Below, piece by piece: positions 36,650 to 44,984 of a DNA stretch of 64,000 bases. The notes beneath the pieces were generated by a model. That model had not been told where the DNA came from, did not search any database, and saw nothing but the letters and a program-made list of their open reading frames with translations. Each line of letters begins with the position of its first letter. Positions within the stretch are counted from its first letter, which is position 1. The stretch is from CAVSRC01 sp963798195 (GTDB lineage: Bacteria; Pseudomonadota; Alphaproteobacteria; Rhizobiales; Kaistiaceae), in NCBI GenBank assembly GCA_963798195.1, contig CAWCSF010000010.1, forward strand, positions 930,001 to 994,000, read 5' to 3'. The translations under genes were made by a program, and so were the position numbers.

Positions 36650-37102
36650 CTAGCCCCGGCCGCGATAGAGCGGCACGCCCTGGTCCGGCAGCCAGACATT
36701 GGCCAGCGGTTTTCCGGTCTGCCAGAACACGTCGATCGGCATGCCGCCGCGCGGATTGAAGTAGCCGCCGATGCGCAGCCACTGCGGCTTGAGCAGGTCG
36801 GCGATCTTGCGCCCGATAGTGACGGTCACGTCCTCGTGGAAGGCGCCGTGGTTGCGGAAGGACTGGAGGTAGAGCTTCAGCGACTTGGATTCGACCAGCC
36901 AGGACTTCGGCACATAGTCCATGACGAGGATGCCGAAGTCGGGCTGTCCGGTCACCGGACAGATCGAGGTGAACTCGGGAAAGGTGAACCGCGCCAGGAA
37001 ACTGGTTCCCGGCTGCGGGTTCGGCACGCGGTCGAGGACGGCCTTTTCGGGGCTGTCGGGAATGGCGACCGCGCGGCCGAGCTGGAGGGTCTTCTTGGCC
37101 AT
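36650..37102 (-). CDS. queF: NADPH-dependent 7-cyano-7-deazaguanine reductase QueF
   Basis: QueF reduces preQ0 to preQ1 for queuosine in tRNA. The 150-residue single-domain form has FTSICPVTGQPDFG with the thioimide-forming Cys48 and Asp55, and the motif ESKSLKLYLQSFRNHGAFHE, which carries the NADPH-binding SKSxKLY. The start MAKKTLQLG at 37102 gives the normal length. No other queuosine gene is in the window. It precedes the TMEM175-like and GNAT genes. Confidence 0.96.
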   Translation of the reverse strand: MAKKTLQLGRAVAIPDSPEKAVLDRVPNPQPGTSFLARFTFPEFTSICPVTGQPDFGILVMDYVPKSWLVESKSLKLYLQSFRNHGAFHEDVTVTIGRKIADLLKPQWLRIGGYFNPRGGMPIDVFWQTGKPLANVWLPDQGVPLYRGRG

Positions 37103-37110
37103 GGCGGGCC

Positions 37111-38088
37111 TTATGCTCCGGAAGCCCCCGGCGGCACAAGCTGCCCCGCATCTCGGTCGAAGCGCCAGACGGCGCGGCCGGAGAGGTGTGTTCCCGCCCA
37201 CCAGCGGTTGAGGCCGCTGAGTTCAACGTGATCCTCCTCGCCGGCCAGCACGTCGCCGGCGGCCATTGTCAGCTCCAGTTCCGCGTCGCGAAAGCGCTCG
37301 GGATCGCTTTCATGCTCCGGCGGCGGGGCGAGGCCGGCGATCAGTGGCACGTCGCAAGAGGCGAGGTCGTCGAGGAGATGGAAGAAGCTCCAGTCGCCCA
37401 TGAAGGCGGCCTGCTCGTCTGCCAGCACGTCGTGGAAGAGCTGGACCGGTCCGGTCGTGCCCTCCGAGATGCTATCGAGGATCGCCCGCTCCGTTCGGCC
37501 GAGGCCACTGCCGGGCGCGGGCAGTTCCTCCAGGAACCGGCGCAGCGCCGGCTGAAGAAAGGGAAACCGCGCGTCCGGCGATGTGATCCGGGCGGCGACC
37601 GCTTCCGGCGTCCCCGAAGCGAGAGCGGCCCAGACCGCTGCCGCGCGGTCGGTGTCGGCTGCTTCGATACGCCGTGCATGTTCGCCAAAACGCAGAATCG
37701 TCTCCGGCGTCTGCGCGCCGAGGAAGTCGCCAGCCTGGACCAGGACCAGACCCTCCCGCGCGCCCTCGCCGGCGAAGAAGGCGAGAATCTGCATCAGCTG
37801 GAGCTGGTCATAGAGGTCGTGCTCGAACCACAACTCGACCCGGTCGAAGTCGCGGTGGCGGCGCAGCAGCGCGTCCCGCGCGGCGAATTCCGCCGCGATC
37901 TCGGCTTCATCGATGCGGAAGCGGTGGGCGAGGTAGGCCACCCGCGCGGCCGAGCAGGCCGTCAGATCGGTCGTCGGTATCGGCCCCTCGTGCAGCACGT
38001 CCCGCCACGGCACGAGGGTGGCCTCGCGCCCGGCGAGGCGCAGCAGTTCCGCGGCGGTATCGCCGTTGGTGAGGATCAGGTCGGCCAT
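37111..38088 (-). CDS. DUF1835 domain protein
   Basis: The 325-residue protein starts MADLILTNGDTAAELLRLAG, the nucleotide-type TNGD/HxxGD loop of DUF1835, then VPWRDVLHEGPIPTTDL and VELWFEHDLYDQLQLMQILA, which are characteristic. The C-terminal third contains GLNRWWAGTHLSGRAVWRFD, seen in the family's winged-helix-like end. The function is unknown. It precedes queF by 8 bases, and no strong ribosome site precedes its ATG. Confidence 0.8.
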   Translation of the reverse strand: MADLILTNGDTAAELLRLAGREATLVPWRDVLHEGPIPTTDLTACSAARVAYLAHRFRIDEAEIAAEFAARDALLRRHRDFDRVELWFEHDLYDQLQLMQILAFFAGEGAREGLVLVQAGDFLGAQTPETILRFGEHARRIEAADTDRAAAVWAALASGTPEAVAARITSPDARFPFLQPALRRFLEELPAPGSGLGRTERAILDSISEGTTGPVQLFHDVLADEQAAFMGDWSFFHLLDDLASCDVPLIAGLAPPPEHESDPERFRDAELELTMAAGDVLAGEEDHVELSGLNRWWAGTHLSGRAVWRFDRDAGQLVPPGASGA

Positions 38089-38200
38089 GGTGCGACGGTA
38101 TGGGCTACCGCCGCGCCGATGTTAAGGGGTTCCGGGCGGCAGCCGATAGCCCCGATGCCTTTCTGGACAGCGGGTCGGAGAGCCGGCGCATGCTGGCGGC

Positions 38201-38228
38201 TTGCTCCTTTGCCCGTTGGAAATATAAA
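38201..38228 (+). promoter_or_regulatory. Candidate promoter for the flavoprotein monooxygenase gene
   Basis: TTGCTC (38201-38206) and TATAAA (38223-38228) are 16 bases apart in an A/T-rich island that stands out from the surrounding GC-rich sequence. It lies 34 bases before the ATG at 38262. The match is fair; no operator was seen. Confidence 0.4.
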
Positions 38229-38261
38229 CAGTTTCAAAATATTGGGGGAGGGGACGAGCCG

Positions 38262-39566
38262 ATGACCGACAATCGCGTGATCATTGCCGGCGGCGGCATC
38301 GGCGGCCTGGCGACCGCGCTGTCACTCCACCAGATCGGGGTCCCCTGTGTCGTCTTCGAGGCGGTACGCGAGATGCGTCCGCTCGGCGTCGGCATCAATC
38401 TGCAGCCCAACGCCGTCCGCGAACTAAACGACCTCGGCATCGGCGCCTATGACCTCGATCGCGTCGGCCTGCCGGCCCGCGAATGGGCGCTGGTCGGCCT
38501 CAACGGCAACGACATCTATTCCGAGCCGCGTGGCGTGGCTGCCGGCTACAAGTGGCCGCAATATGCCGTCCATCGCGGCCGCTTCCACATGCTGCTCAAC
38601 GACGAGGTCGAGGAGCGCATCGGCGAAGGGGCGGTGCGGCTCGGCAGCCGCGTTACGGGCTATCGCAAGAATCCCGGCGGCGGCGTCACCGCGCTGGTCG
38701 AAAATTCCGACGGGACCAAGTCGGAAGAGAAGGGGGCGCTGCTCATCGGCGCCGACGGCATCCACTCGGCTGTGCGGGCCGCGATGCATCCGTCACAGCC
38801 GCCGATCCATTGGGGCGGGGCCGTTATGTGGCGCGGCACCACGTGGGCAAAGCCGATCCGGACTGGTGCGTCCTTCGTCGGTCTCGGCACCGACCGGCAC
38901 CGCATCGTCTTCTATCCGATCTCCCATCCCCGGCCGGAGGATGGCCTCGCGATGATCAACTGGATCGCGGAGGTCACCATGGACAACGCCGAGGGCTGGA
39001 AGCAGCGCGGCTGGTTCCGGCAGGTGGGCATCGACGACTTTGCGCATCACTTCGACAACTGGGTCTGGGACTGGCTCGACGTTCCCGACCTGCTGCGCAG
39101 GGCCGATGGCGCGTTCGAGAACCCCATGATCGACCGGGACCCGGTGCCGACCTGGCAGGACGGCCCGGTGGCGCTCCTCGGCGATGCCGCGCACGCCATG
39201 TATCCGACCGGCTCCAACGGCGCGAGCCAGGCCATCGTCGATGCCCGCGTGCTCGCAGCGGCGATGGTGACGCACGGGGTTACGCCCGACGCGCTCGCCG
39301 CATACGACGGGCAATTGTGCGGCCCCATCTCGAAGCTCATCCTGCGCAATCGCGGCGCCGGCCCGTTCGGGCTGCTGAAGATCGTGCAGGACCGCTGCGG
39401 CGGCACGTTCGACAATATCGACGATGTGATCCCGCCGGACGAGCGCACCGAATTCATGGCCGGCTACCGGGCGGCCGCGGGCTTCGCCGTCGATCAACTC
39501 AACAATGCGCCGCCAACCGTTCCGGACGGCGCCCGCGTGGCGGTGGTGGCCGGCCTGGCATCCTAG
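38262..39566 (+). CDS. FAD-dependent monooxygenase (PhzS/salicylate-hydroxylase-like)
   Basis: The 434-residue protein has the Rossmann start RVIIAGGGIGGLATALSLHQ (GxGxxG), LLIGADGIHSAVR (DG motif) and PVALLGDAAHAMYPTGSNGA (GD motif with the substrate-facing Pro loop). This is the group A flavoprotein hydroxylase layout, closest by eye to flavin-dependent oxidoreductases such as PhzS. The substrate is unknown. ATG 38262 has GGGGAGGGG upstream. It stands between the DUF1835 gene (divergent) and eno. Confidence 0.9.
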   Translation: MTDNRVIIAGGGIGGLATALSLHQIGVPCVVFEAVREMRPLGVGINLQPNAVRELNDLGIGAYDLDRVGLPAREWALVGLNGNDIYSEPRGVAAGYKWPQYAVHRGRFHMLLNDEVEERIGEGAVRLGSRVTGYRKNPGGGVTALVENSDGTKSEEKGALLIGADGIHSAVRAAMHPSQPPIHWGGAVMWRGTTWAKPIRTGASFVGLGTDRHRIVFYPISHPRPEDGLAMINWIAEVTMDNAEGWKQRGWFRQVGIDDFAHHFDNWVWDWLDVPDLLRRADGAFENPMIDRDPVPTWQDGPVALLGDAAHAMYPTGSNGASQAIVDARVLAAAMVTHGVTPDALAAYDGQLCGPISKLILRNRGAGPFGLLKIVQDRCGGTFDNIDDVIPPDERTEFMAGYRAAAGFAVDQLNNAPPTVPDGARVAVVAGLAS

Positions 39567-39674
39567 CGGGTAGCCTGTCACAGCAGGTTCACAGGGCCGG
39601 GCCTTCCGTCCCTTTGGCGGCTCCTGTAGAAGCGGCCCATCATCTCGGTTCCGTGCCGTTTTCGGGGAAAAATC

Positions 39675-40955
39675 ATGACTGCGATCATCGACATCATCGG
39701 CCGCGAAATCCTGGACAGCCGCGGCAATCCCACCGTCGAGGTCGACGTCATCCTGGAGGACGGTTCGCTCGGCCGCGCCGCGGTCCCGTCAGGCGCATCG
39801 ACCGGCGTCCATGAGGCCGTCGAACTCCGCGACGGCGACAAGAAGCGCTACGGCGGCAAGGGCGTGCTGAAGGCGGTCGAGGCCGTCAACGGCGAGATCT
39901 TCGAGGCCATCGGCGGCCTGGAGGCCGAGAACCAGATTCACGTCGACCGCACGATGATCGAACTCGACGGCACGCCCAACAAGGGCCGCCTCGGCGCCAA
40001 TGCCATCCTTGGCGTGTCGCTCGCCGTCGCCAAGGCTGCGGCGGAAGCGAACACGCTGCCGCTCTACCGTTATGTCGGCGGCACCAACGCGCGCCTGCTG
40101 CCGGTGCCGATGATGAACATCGTCAATGGCGGCGCCCACGCCGACAACCCGATCGACTTCCAGGAATTCATGATCGTGCCGGTCGGCGCTTCGACCTTCG
40201 CGGAAGCCGTTCGCATCGGGTCGGAAGTGTTCCACACGCTGCGCAAGGCGCTGAAGGATGCCGGCCACAACACCAATGTCGGCGACGAAGGCGGCTTCGC
40301 GCCGAACCTCGGCACGGCAACCGAGGCGCTCGACTTCGTCGTGCAGGCGATCGAGAAGGCCGGATACAAACCCGGCGACGACGTCTGCCTCGCACTCGAC
40401 CCCGCGGCCAGCGAGTTCTTCAAGGACGGGAAGTACGTTTACGCGGGCGAGGGCGGCAAGGCGCGCACCCCGGCGGAGCAGGTCGACTACCTCGGCGAGT
40501 TGATCGGCAAGTATCCGATCGTTTCCATCGAGGACGGACTGGCGGAAGACGACTGGGAGGGCTGGAAGCTCGCCACCGACAAGCTCGGCGGCAAGTGCCA
40601 GCTCGTCGGCGACGATCTCTTCGTCACCAACACCAAGCGCCTCGCCGAGGGCATCGAGCGTGGCGTTGCCAACTCGATCCTGGTCAAGGTCAACCAGATC
40701 GGCTCGCTGAGCGAGACGCTGGATGCGGTCGAGATGGCCCACAAGGCGGGCTACACCGCCGTGATGTCCCACCGCTCCGGCGAGACGGAAGATGCCACCA
40801 TCGCCGACCTCGCGGTCGCCACCAACTGCGGTCAGATCAAGACGGGCTCGCTCTCGCGCTCCGACCGCACGGCGAAATACAACCAGCTCATCCGCATCGA
40901 AGAGGAACTCGGAACCCAGGCCGAATACGCCGGCCGGTCCGTCTTCAAGCGGTAA
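39675..40955 (+). CDS. eno: Enolase
   Basis: Enolase interconverts 2-phosphoglycerate and phosphoenolpyruvate. The 426 residues show GREILDSRGNPTVEV, AVPSGASTGVHEAVELRDGD, NVGDEGGFAP (catalytic Glu region), SIEDGLAEDDW, QLVGDDLFVTN and AVMSHRSGETED. A GGGGAAAAA ribosome site precedes the ATG. ftsB follows after 68 bases, the usual alphaproteobacterial arrangement. Confidence 0.98.
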   Translation: MTAIIDIIGREILDSRGNPTVEVDVILEDGSLGRAAVPSGASTGVHEAVELRDGDKKRYGGKGVLKAVEAVNGEIFEAIGGLEAENQIHVDRTMIELDGTPNKGRLGANAILGVSLAVAKAAAEANTLPLYRYVGGTNARLLPVPMMNIVNGGAHADNPIDFQEFMIVPVGASTFAEAVRIGSEVFHTLRKALKDAGHNTNVGDEGGFAPNLGTATEALDFVVQAIEKAGYKPGDDVCLALDPAASEFFKDGKYVYAGEGGKARTPAEQVDYLGELIGKYPIVSIEDGLAEDDWEGWKLATDKLGGKCQLVGDDLFVTNTKRLAEGIERGVANSILVKVNQIGSLSETLDAVEMAHKAGYTAVMSHRSGETEDATIADLAVATNCGQIKTGSLSRSDRTAKYNQLIRIEEELGTQAEYAGRSVFKR

Positions 40956-41023
40956 TTTTTCACGAATCAACGTTCCATTAAGCGGCGTCGGGCAAAGTCC
41001 GGAACTCGTTCACCGGCGTAGCC

Positions 41024-41347
41024 ATGATCACGCGTCAGCACAAAAAGAGTCCCCTCCGGCGCCTTTGGATGCCGCTCGTTGCGATCGGGTTCCTCGGCTA
41101 TTTCGGCTATCATGCCTTCAGCGGCTCCTTCGGCATTTGGGCGATGGATCGCCTGAACGCCGATGCGGCGCGCCTGACCATCGAACGCGACCGCCTCCAG
41201 ACCGAGCGGACCACGCTCGAGGAGCGGGTGGCGACGGTCCGTCCGGGCAGTCTCGATGCCGACGTGGTCGACATGGAGGCGCGTTTGGCGCTGAACGTGA
41301 TGCGGCCTGATGAAGTGGTGATACCTTTAGGTGCACCGCAGCAATAA
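41024..41347 (+). CDS. ftsB: FtsB/DivIC-type septum formation initiator
   Basis: The 107-residue protein has a short basic cytoplasmic tail, one membrane helix (about residues 15-33), then a periplasmic coiled coil (ADAARLTIERDRLQTERTTL) and the conserved D-x-V-D-x-x-A-R-x-x-L-x-x-M segment (ADVVDMEARLALNVMRPDE). FtsB joins FtsL and FtsQ in the divisome. The location after eno is the standard one for this gene. Confidence 0.9.
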   Translation: MITRQHKKSPLRRLWMPLVAIGFLGYFGYHAFSGSFGIWAMDRLNADAARLTIERDRLQTERTTLEERVATVRPGSLDADVVDMEARLALNVMRPDEVVIPLGAPQQ

Positions 41348-41458
41348 TTTCGCCTGAAATCGCAAAGTTTGTGAAGAGTCGTGGTTTACCGCCGCGCCTC
41401 GGCGAATAACCATGACCAGTCAGCATAATAGACCTGCGCGAAAGGCAGGGCCGCGACC

Positions 41459-41487
41459 TTGGATTGGGGGGTGCACTCCGCTAGTTT
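41459..41487 (+). promoter_or_regulatory. Weak candidate promoter for the pyruvate dehydrogenase genes
   Basis: TTGGAT (41459-41464) and TAGTTT (41482-41487) are 17 bases apart in the 182-base gap between ftsB and pdhA, 42 bases before the start. Match quality is modest. A strong ribosome site (AAGGGGAG) follows just before the ATG. Confidence 0.3.
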
Positions 41488-41529
41488 CAATGCAAATCAA
41501 GAACAAGTCACGCTAAGGGGAGTCTCTGA

Positions 41530-42597
41530 ATGCCCAAGGCCCAACGCAAGGCCAATGACTCGTCGGTGGAGGCGCCCGTACGCAAGAAGGGCCAGCCCGT
41601 CGACGAGATGGGCGCCGAAGTAACCACCAAACCGGCCAACCTCAGTCGCGACGAGGAACTGCACGCCTTCTCGCAGATGCTGCTCATCCGCCGCTTCGAG
41701 GAACGTGCCGGCCAGATGTACGGCATGGGCCTGATCGGCGGCTTCTGCCACCTCTACATCGGGCAGGAAGCGGTCGTCGTCGGGATGGAGATGGCGCTGA
41801 AGGACGGCGACCAGGTCATCACCGGCTATCGCGACCATGGTCACATGCTGGCCTCGGGCATGGACCCGCGCGGCGTCATGGCGGAACTCACCGGCCGCAG
41901 CACGGGCTATTCGCGCGGCAAGGGCGGTTCCATGCACATGTTCAGCCGCGAGAAGGAGTTCTTCGGAGGCCACGGCATCGTTGGCGCGGCCGTGCCGCTC
42001 GGCACCGGGCTCGCCTTCGCCAACAAGTACCGCGAGAACGACCACGTCTGCCTGACCTATTTCGGCGATGGCGCCGCCAACCAGGGCCAGGTCTACGAGT
42101 TCTTCAACATGGCCGAACTGTGGAAGCTGCCGGTCGTCTACGTCATCGAAAACAACCGATACGCCATGGGCACGTCGATCACGCGCTCCTCGGCCCAGAC
42201 CAATCTTTCGCGCCGCGGCGTGTCGTTCAATATCCGCGGCGAACAGGTCGACGGTATGGACGTGCGCGCGGTCAAGGCAGCCGGCGAGAAGGCCGTCGAG
42301 TGGACGCGCTCCGGCAACGGCCCGTACATCCTCGAGATGCTCACCTACCGCTATCGCGGCCACTCCATGTCGGACCCGGCGAAATACCGCACGCGCGAAG
42401 AGGTCCAGGACATCCGCGAGCACCACGACCCGATCGAGATGGCGCGGGCGCGCATTCTTGAAAAGAAATTCGCGACCGACGACGAACTGAAGGCGATCGA
42501 GAAATCGACGCGCGACCAGGTCACCAACGCGGCCGATTTTGCCCAGTCCGGCGCCGAGCCCGACCCGGCGGAATTGTGGACGGACGTGTACCACTAG
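41530..42597 (+). CDS. pdhA: Pyruvate dehydrogenase E1 component, alpha subunit
   Basis: E1-alpha binds thiamine diphosphate and, with E1-beta, decarboxylates pyruvate. The 355-residue protein has EERAGQMYGMGLIGGFCHLY, YRDHGHMLASGMDP, GKGGSMHMFS, the ThDP motif GDGAANQGQVYEFFNMAELW ending with ENN, and the loop YRYRGHSMSDPAKYR. It is the heteromeric E1 typical of alphaproteobacteria and mitochondria. AAGGGGAG precedes the ATG. Confidence 0.98.
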   Translation: MPKAQRKANDSSVEAPVRKKGQPVDEMGAEVTTKPANLSRDEELHAFSQMLLIRRFEERAGQMYGMGLIGGFCHLYIGQEAVVVGMEMALKDGDQVITGYRDHGHMLASGMDPRGVMAELTGRSTGYSRGKGGSMHMFSREKEFFGGHGIVGAAVPLGTGLAFANKYRENDHVCLTYFGDGAANQGQVYEFFNMAELWKLPVVYVIENNRYAMGTSITRSSAQTNLSRRGVSFNIRGEQVDGMDVRAVKAAGEKAVEWTRSGNGPYILEMLTYRYRGHSMSDPAKYRTREEVQDIREHHDPIEMARARILEKKFATDDELKAIEKSTRDQVTNAADFAQSGAEPDPAELWTDVYH

Positions 42598-42607
42598 GCG
42601 CCCCGTC

Positions 42608-42919
42608 GTGAGCGCGGGCTTCAACACTGGTCAAGGTCTGTGGGCGCATCCCGCGGTGCTGGCGCTTGCCTTTGTGGCGGCGGCTGCGTTTCTGCTGGCG
42701 CTCGTTGCCTGGCTCCAGGCATTGCGCATCGCTGGCACCCATGAACCGTTCCGGCAACTCGGCCTGCGCAAGTGGGTCATGGGGATGGCGGTCCTGCCAT
42801 ACATGCCGGACGCCGCCATGCCCTATGTGAAAAGGTATATGCTCGGCTTCGGCGTGTTCTTCGCGGCGATCCTGAGCATCTTCGGCCTGGTCTGGTTTGG
42901 CCTGGCCAGGGAAAGCTGA
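42608..42919 (+). CDS. Small membrane protein of unknown function between pdhA and pdhB
   Basis: The 103-residue frame from GTG 42608 has two membrane helices (LALAFVAAAAFLLALVAWLQ, and LGFGVFFAAILSIFGLVWFG near the end). I recognise no family. It starts 10 bases after pdhA and ends 82 bases before pdhB, so it would be transcribed with the complex. GTG 42608 was chosen because the upstream part of the frame overlaps pdhA. No convincing ribosome site is visible, which lowers confidence. Confidence 0.6.
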   Translation: MSAGFNTGQGLWAHPAVLALAFVAAAAFLLALVAWLQALRIAGTHEPFRQLGLRKWVMGMAVLPYMPDAAMPYVKRYMLGFGVFFAAILSIFGLVWFGLARES

Positions 42920-43001
42920 GCACTATGACTGCACCTGTCCATCCCACGGCCAATGCCGCCGCCCACCGGGCCGGCGCGGACGCGAAGTAGGATACGCACC
43001 C

Positions 43002-43210
43002 ATGCCGATCGACATTCTCATGCCGGCGCTGTCACCCACCATGGAGGAGGGCAAGCTCTCCAAGTGGCTCAAGAAGGAAGGCGACGCGGTCAAGTCCGGC
43101 GACGTGATCGCCGAGATCGAGACCGACAAGGCGACGATGGAATTCGAGGCGGTGGACGAAGGCACGTTCGCCAAGATCCTGATCCCCGAGGGCACGGAGA
43201 ACGTCAAGGT
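43002..43210 (+). repeat. Lipoyl-domain coding repeat, copy 1 (pdhB)
   Basis: The first 200 or so bases of pdhB and pdhC (copy 2 at 44776-44984) are very similar at both DNA and protein level, including the identical block AEIETDKATMEFEAVDEGT. This is a duplicated lipoyl module within one locus. The similarity may be kept by gene conversion or by selection on the shared E2/E3 interactions. Confidence 0.85.
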
Positions 43211-44429
43211 CAACACGCCCATCGCGCTGCTCGCGGAGGAAGGCGAGGACGCGAGCGCCGTCAGCACGGCGGCACCGAAGGCCGCCAGGCGTGGCAACGG
43301 CGGCGACACCGACGCTCCGCCGAAGGACGAGGCGGACGAAGTCGAGAAGCGGCCGACGGACGAGGAACCCGAGGAGGTTGCCCGCGCGGTACCTGCCGAG
43401 CCCCGCGAAGCCCCTCCGGCCGACCCGGACCTCCCGGCGGGCACCGAGATGGTCACCATGTCGGTGCGCGAGGCGCTGCGCGACGCGATGGCTGAAGAGA
43501 TGCGCCGCGACGCGGACGTCTTCGTCATGGGCGAGGAGGTCGCCGAGTATCAGGGCGCGTACAAGGTCACGCAGGGACTGCTGGAGGAATTCGGCGCCCG
43601 GCGCGTGGTCGATACCCCGATCACCGAGCAGGGCTTTGCCGGGCTCGGTGTCGGCGCCGCGCTCGCCGGACTAAAACCGATCGTCGAGTTCATGACCTGG
43701 AACTTCGCCATGCAGGCGATCGACCAGATCGTAAACTCGGCCGCCAAGACGCTTTACATGTCGGGCGGCCAGATGGGCTGCCCGATTGTCTTTCGGGGAC
43801 CGAATGGCGCCGCCGCCCGCGTTGGCGCGCAGCACAGCCAGGATTACGCCGCGTGGTATTCCGCCGTGCCCGGCCTCAAGGTCGTCCAGCCCTACACAGC
43901 GGCCGACGCCAAGGGCCTGCTCAAGGCGGCAATCCGCGATCCCAACCCGGTCGTCTTCCTCGAGAACGAAATCCTTTACGGTCATTCCTTCGAGGTGCCC
44001 AAGCTCGACGATTACGTCCTCCCGCTCGGCAAGGCGCGGATCGCACGCGTCGGCAAGGATGTCACCATCGTCTCGTGGGGCATCGGCATGAGCTATGCGC
44101 TCAAGGCGGCCGAGGAGCTGAAGGGCATGGATATCGACGCCGAGGTCATCGACCTGCGGACGCTGCGCCCGATGGACCTCGACACCGTGATCGAGTCCGT
44201 GAAGAAGACAAACCGTTGCGTCACGGTCGAAGAGGCGTGGCCGGTCGCGTCGCTGTCGTCCTACGTCGCCTCCGAAATCACGATGCGCGCGTTCGACTAC
44301 CTCGATGCGCCGGCGATCAAGGTGACCGGCAAGGATGTGCCGATGCCCTACGCCGCCAATCTGGAAAAGCTCGCGCTGCCATCCGTCACCGAGGTGATCG
44401 AGGCAGTGAAGGCCGTCACGTACCGCTAG
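43002..44429 (+). CDS. pdhB: Pyruvate dehydrogenase E1 component, beta subunit, with N-terminal lipoyl domain
   Basis: The 475-residue protein begins with a complete lipoyl domain (residues 1-78; lipoyl-lysine Lys43 in EIETDKATMEFE). An acidic, Pro/Ala-rich linker (about 85-145) follows, and then the transketolase-type E1-beta: VREALRDAMAEEMRRD, MGEEVAEYQGAYKVTQGL, DTPITEQGFAGLGVGAAL. A lipoyl domain on E1-beta is known in alphaproteobacteria. ATG 43002 has AGGA eight bases upstream. Confidence 0.97.
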   Translation: MPIDILMPALSPTMEEGKLSKWLKKEGDAVKSGDVIAEIETDKATMEFEAVDEGTFAKILIPEGTENVKVNTPIALLAEEGEDASAVSTAAPKAARRGNGGDTDAPPKDEADEVEKRPTDEEPEEVARAVPAEPREAPPADPDLPAGTEMVTMSVREALRDAMAEEMRRDADVFVMGEEVAEYQGAYKVTQGLLEEFGARRVVDTPITEQGFAGLGVGAALAGLKPIVEFMTWNFAMQAIDQIVNSAAKTLYMSGGQMGCPIVFRGPNGAAARVGAQHSQDYAAWYSAVPGLKVVQPYTAADAKGLLKAAIRDPNPVVFLENEILYGHSFEVPKLDDYVLPLGKARIARVGKDVTIVSWGIGMSYALKAAEELKGMDIDAEVIDLRTLRPMDLDTVIESVKKTNRCVTVEEAWPVASLSSYVASEITMRAFDYLDAPAIKVTGKDVPMPYAANLEKLALPSVTEVIEAVKAVTYR

Positions 44430-44439
44430 GAGAGTTCGC

Positions 44440-44736
44440 ATGGCCGTTTCCACCCGCAAGAAGCCCGCAGCGAAGCGTCGCAGCAGGAAGCCGGCGAAGG
44501 CTGCAAGCCCAGGCATCCAGGAGAGCCTGTCGGCGGTCGGCAGCAACCTCGCGCAGCTGGCTGCCGACTTCGAGAAGCTCGCCGCCGACCTCATCCTCGA
44601 GGCGAAGGAAAGCATCCTGTCGGGCAGGCTGACTCAGACGAAGAAGCGCGCTCCGGTGAAGAAGCGCGCCTCCGCCAAGAAGCGCACCACAGCCCGCAAG
44701 ACAACGGCGCGCAAGGCGCCGGTCCGCAAGAAGTAG
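44440..44736 (+). CDS. Lys/Arg-rich histone-H1-like small protein
   Basis: The 98-residue protein has basic, Ala/Pro-containing ends (KKPAAKRRSRKPAKAASPG, and KKRAPVKKRASAKKRTTARK to the C-terminus) around a 40-residue amphipathic helical core (IQESLSAVGSNLAQLAADFE). The tails resemble the histone-H1-like nucleoid proteins and the basic tails of some granule-associated proteins. A GGAG ribosome site lies just before ATG 44440. It lies 10 bases after pdhB and 39 before pdhC, thus within the complex operon. The function is unknown. Confidence 0.75.
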   Translation: MAVSTRKKPAAKRRSRKPAKAASPGIQESLSAVGSNLAQLAADFEKLAADLILEAKESILSGRLTQTKKRAPVKKRASAKKRTTARKTTARKAPVRKK

Positions 44737-44775
44737 CACCGCCCGCCAGCCGTCCTGCAGCAACGGAATAGGCCG

Positions 44776-44984
44776 ATGCCCATCAACATCCTCATGCCCG
44801 CGCTCTCTCCGACCATGGAGAAGGGCAACCTCACCAAGTGGCTCAAGAAGGAGGGCGACCCGGTGAAGGCCGGCGACGTCATCGCCGAGATCGAGACCGA
44901 CAAGGCGACCATGGAATTCGAGGCGGTCGACGAGGGCACGATCGGCAAGATCCTCGTGCCCGAGGGCACGCAGGACGTCGCCAT
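44776..44984 (+). repeat. Lipoyl-domain coding repeat, copy 2 (pdhC)
   Basis: This is the second copy of the lipoyl-domain segment described at 43002-43210, in the same orientation, 1.77 kb downstream. Confidence 0.85.

Noticed and set aside
41348..41458. CGCCG...CGGCG inverted repeat after ftsB as a terminator
   Set aside because: The stem is short and is followed by AATAACC, not a T-run.
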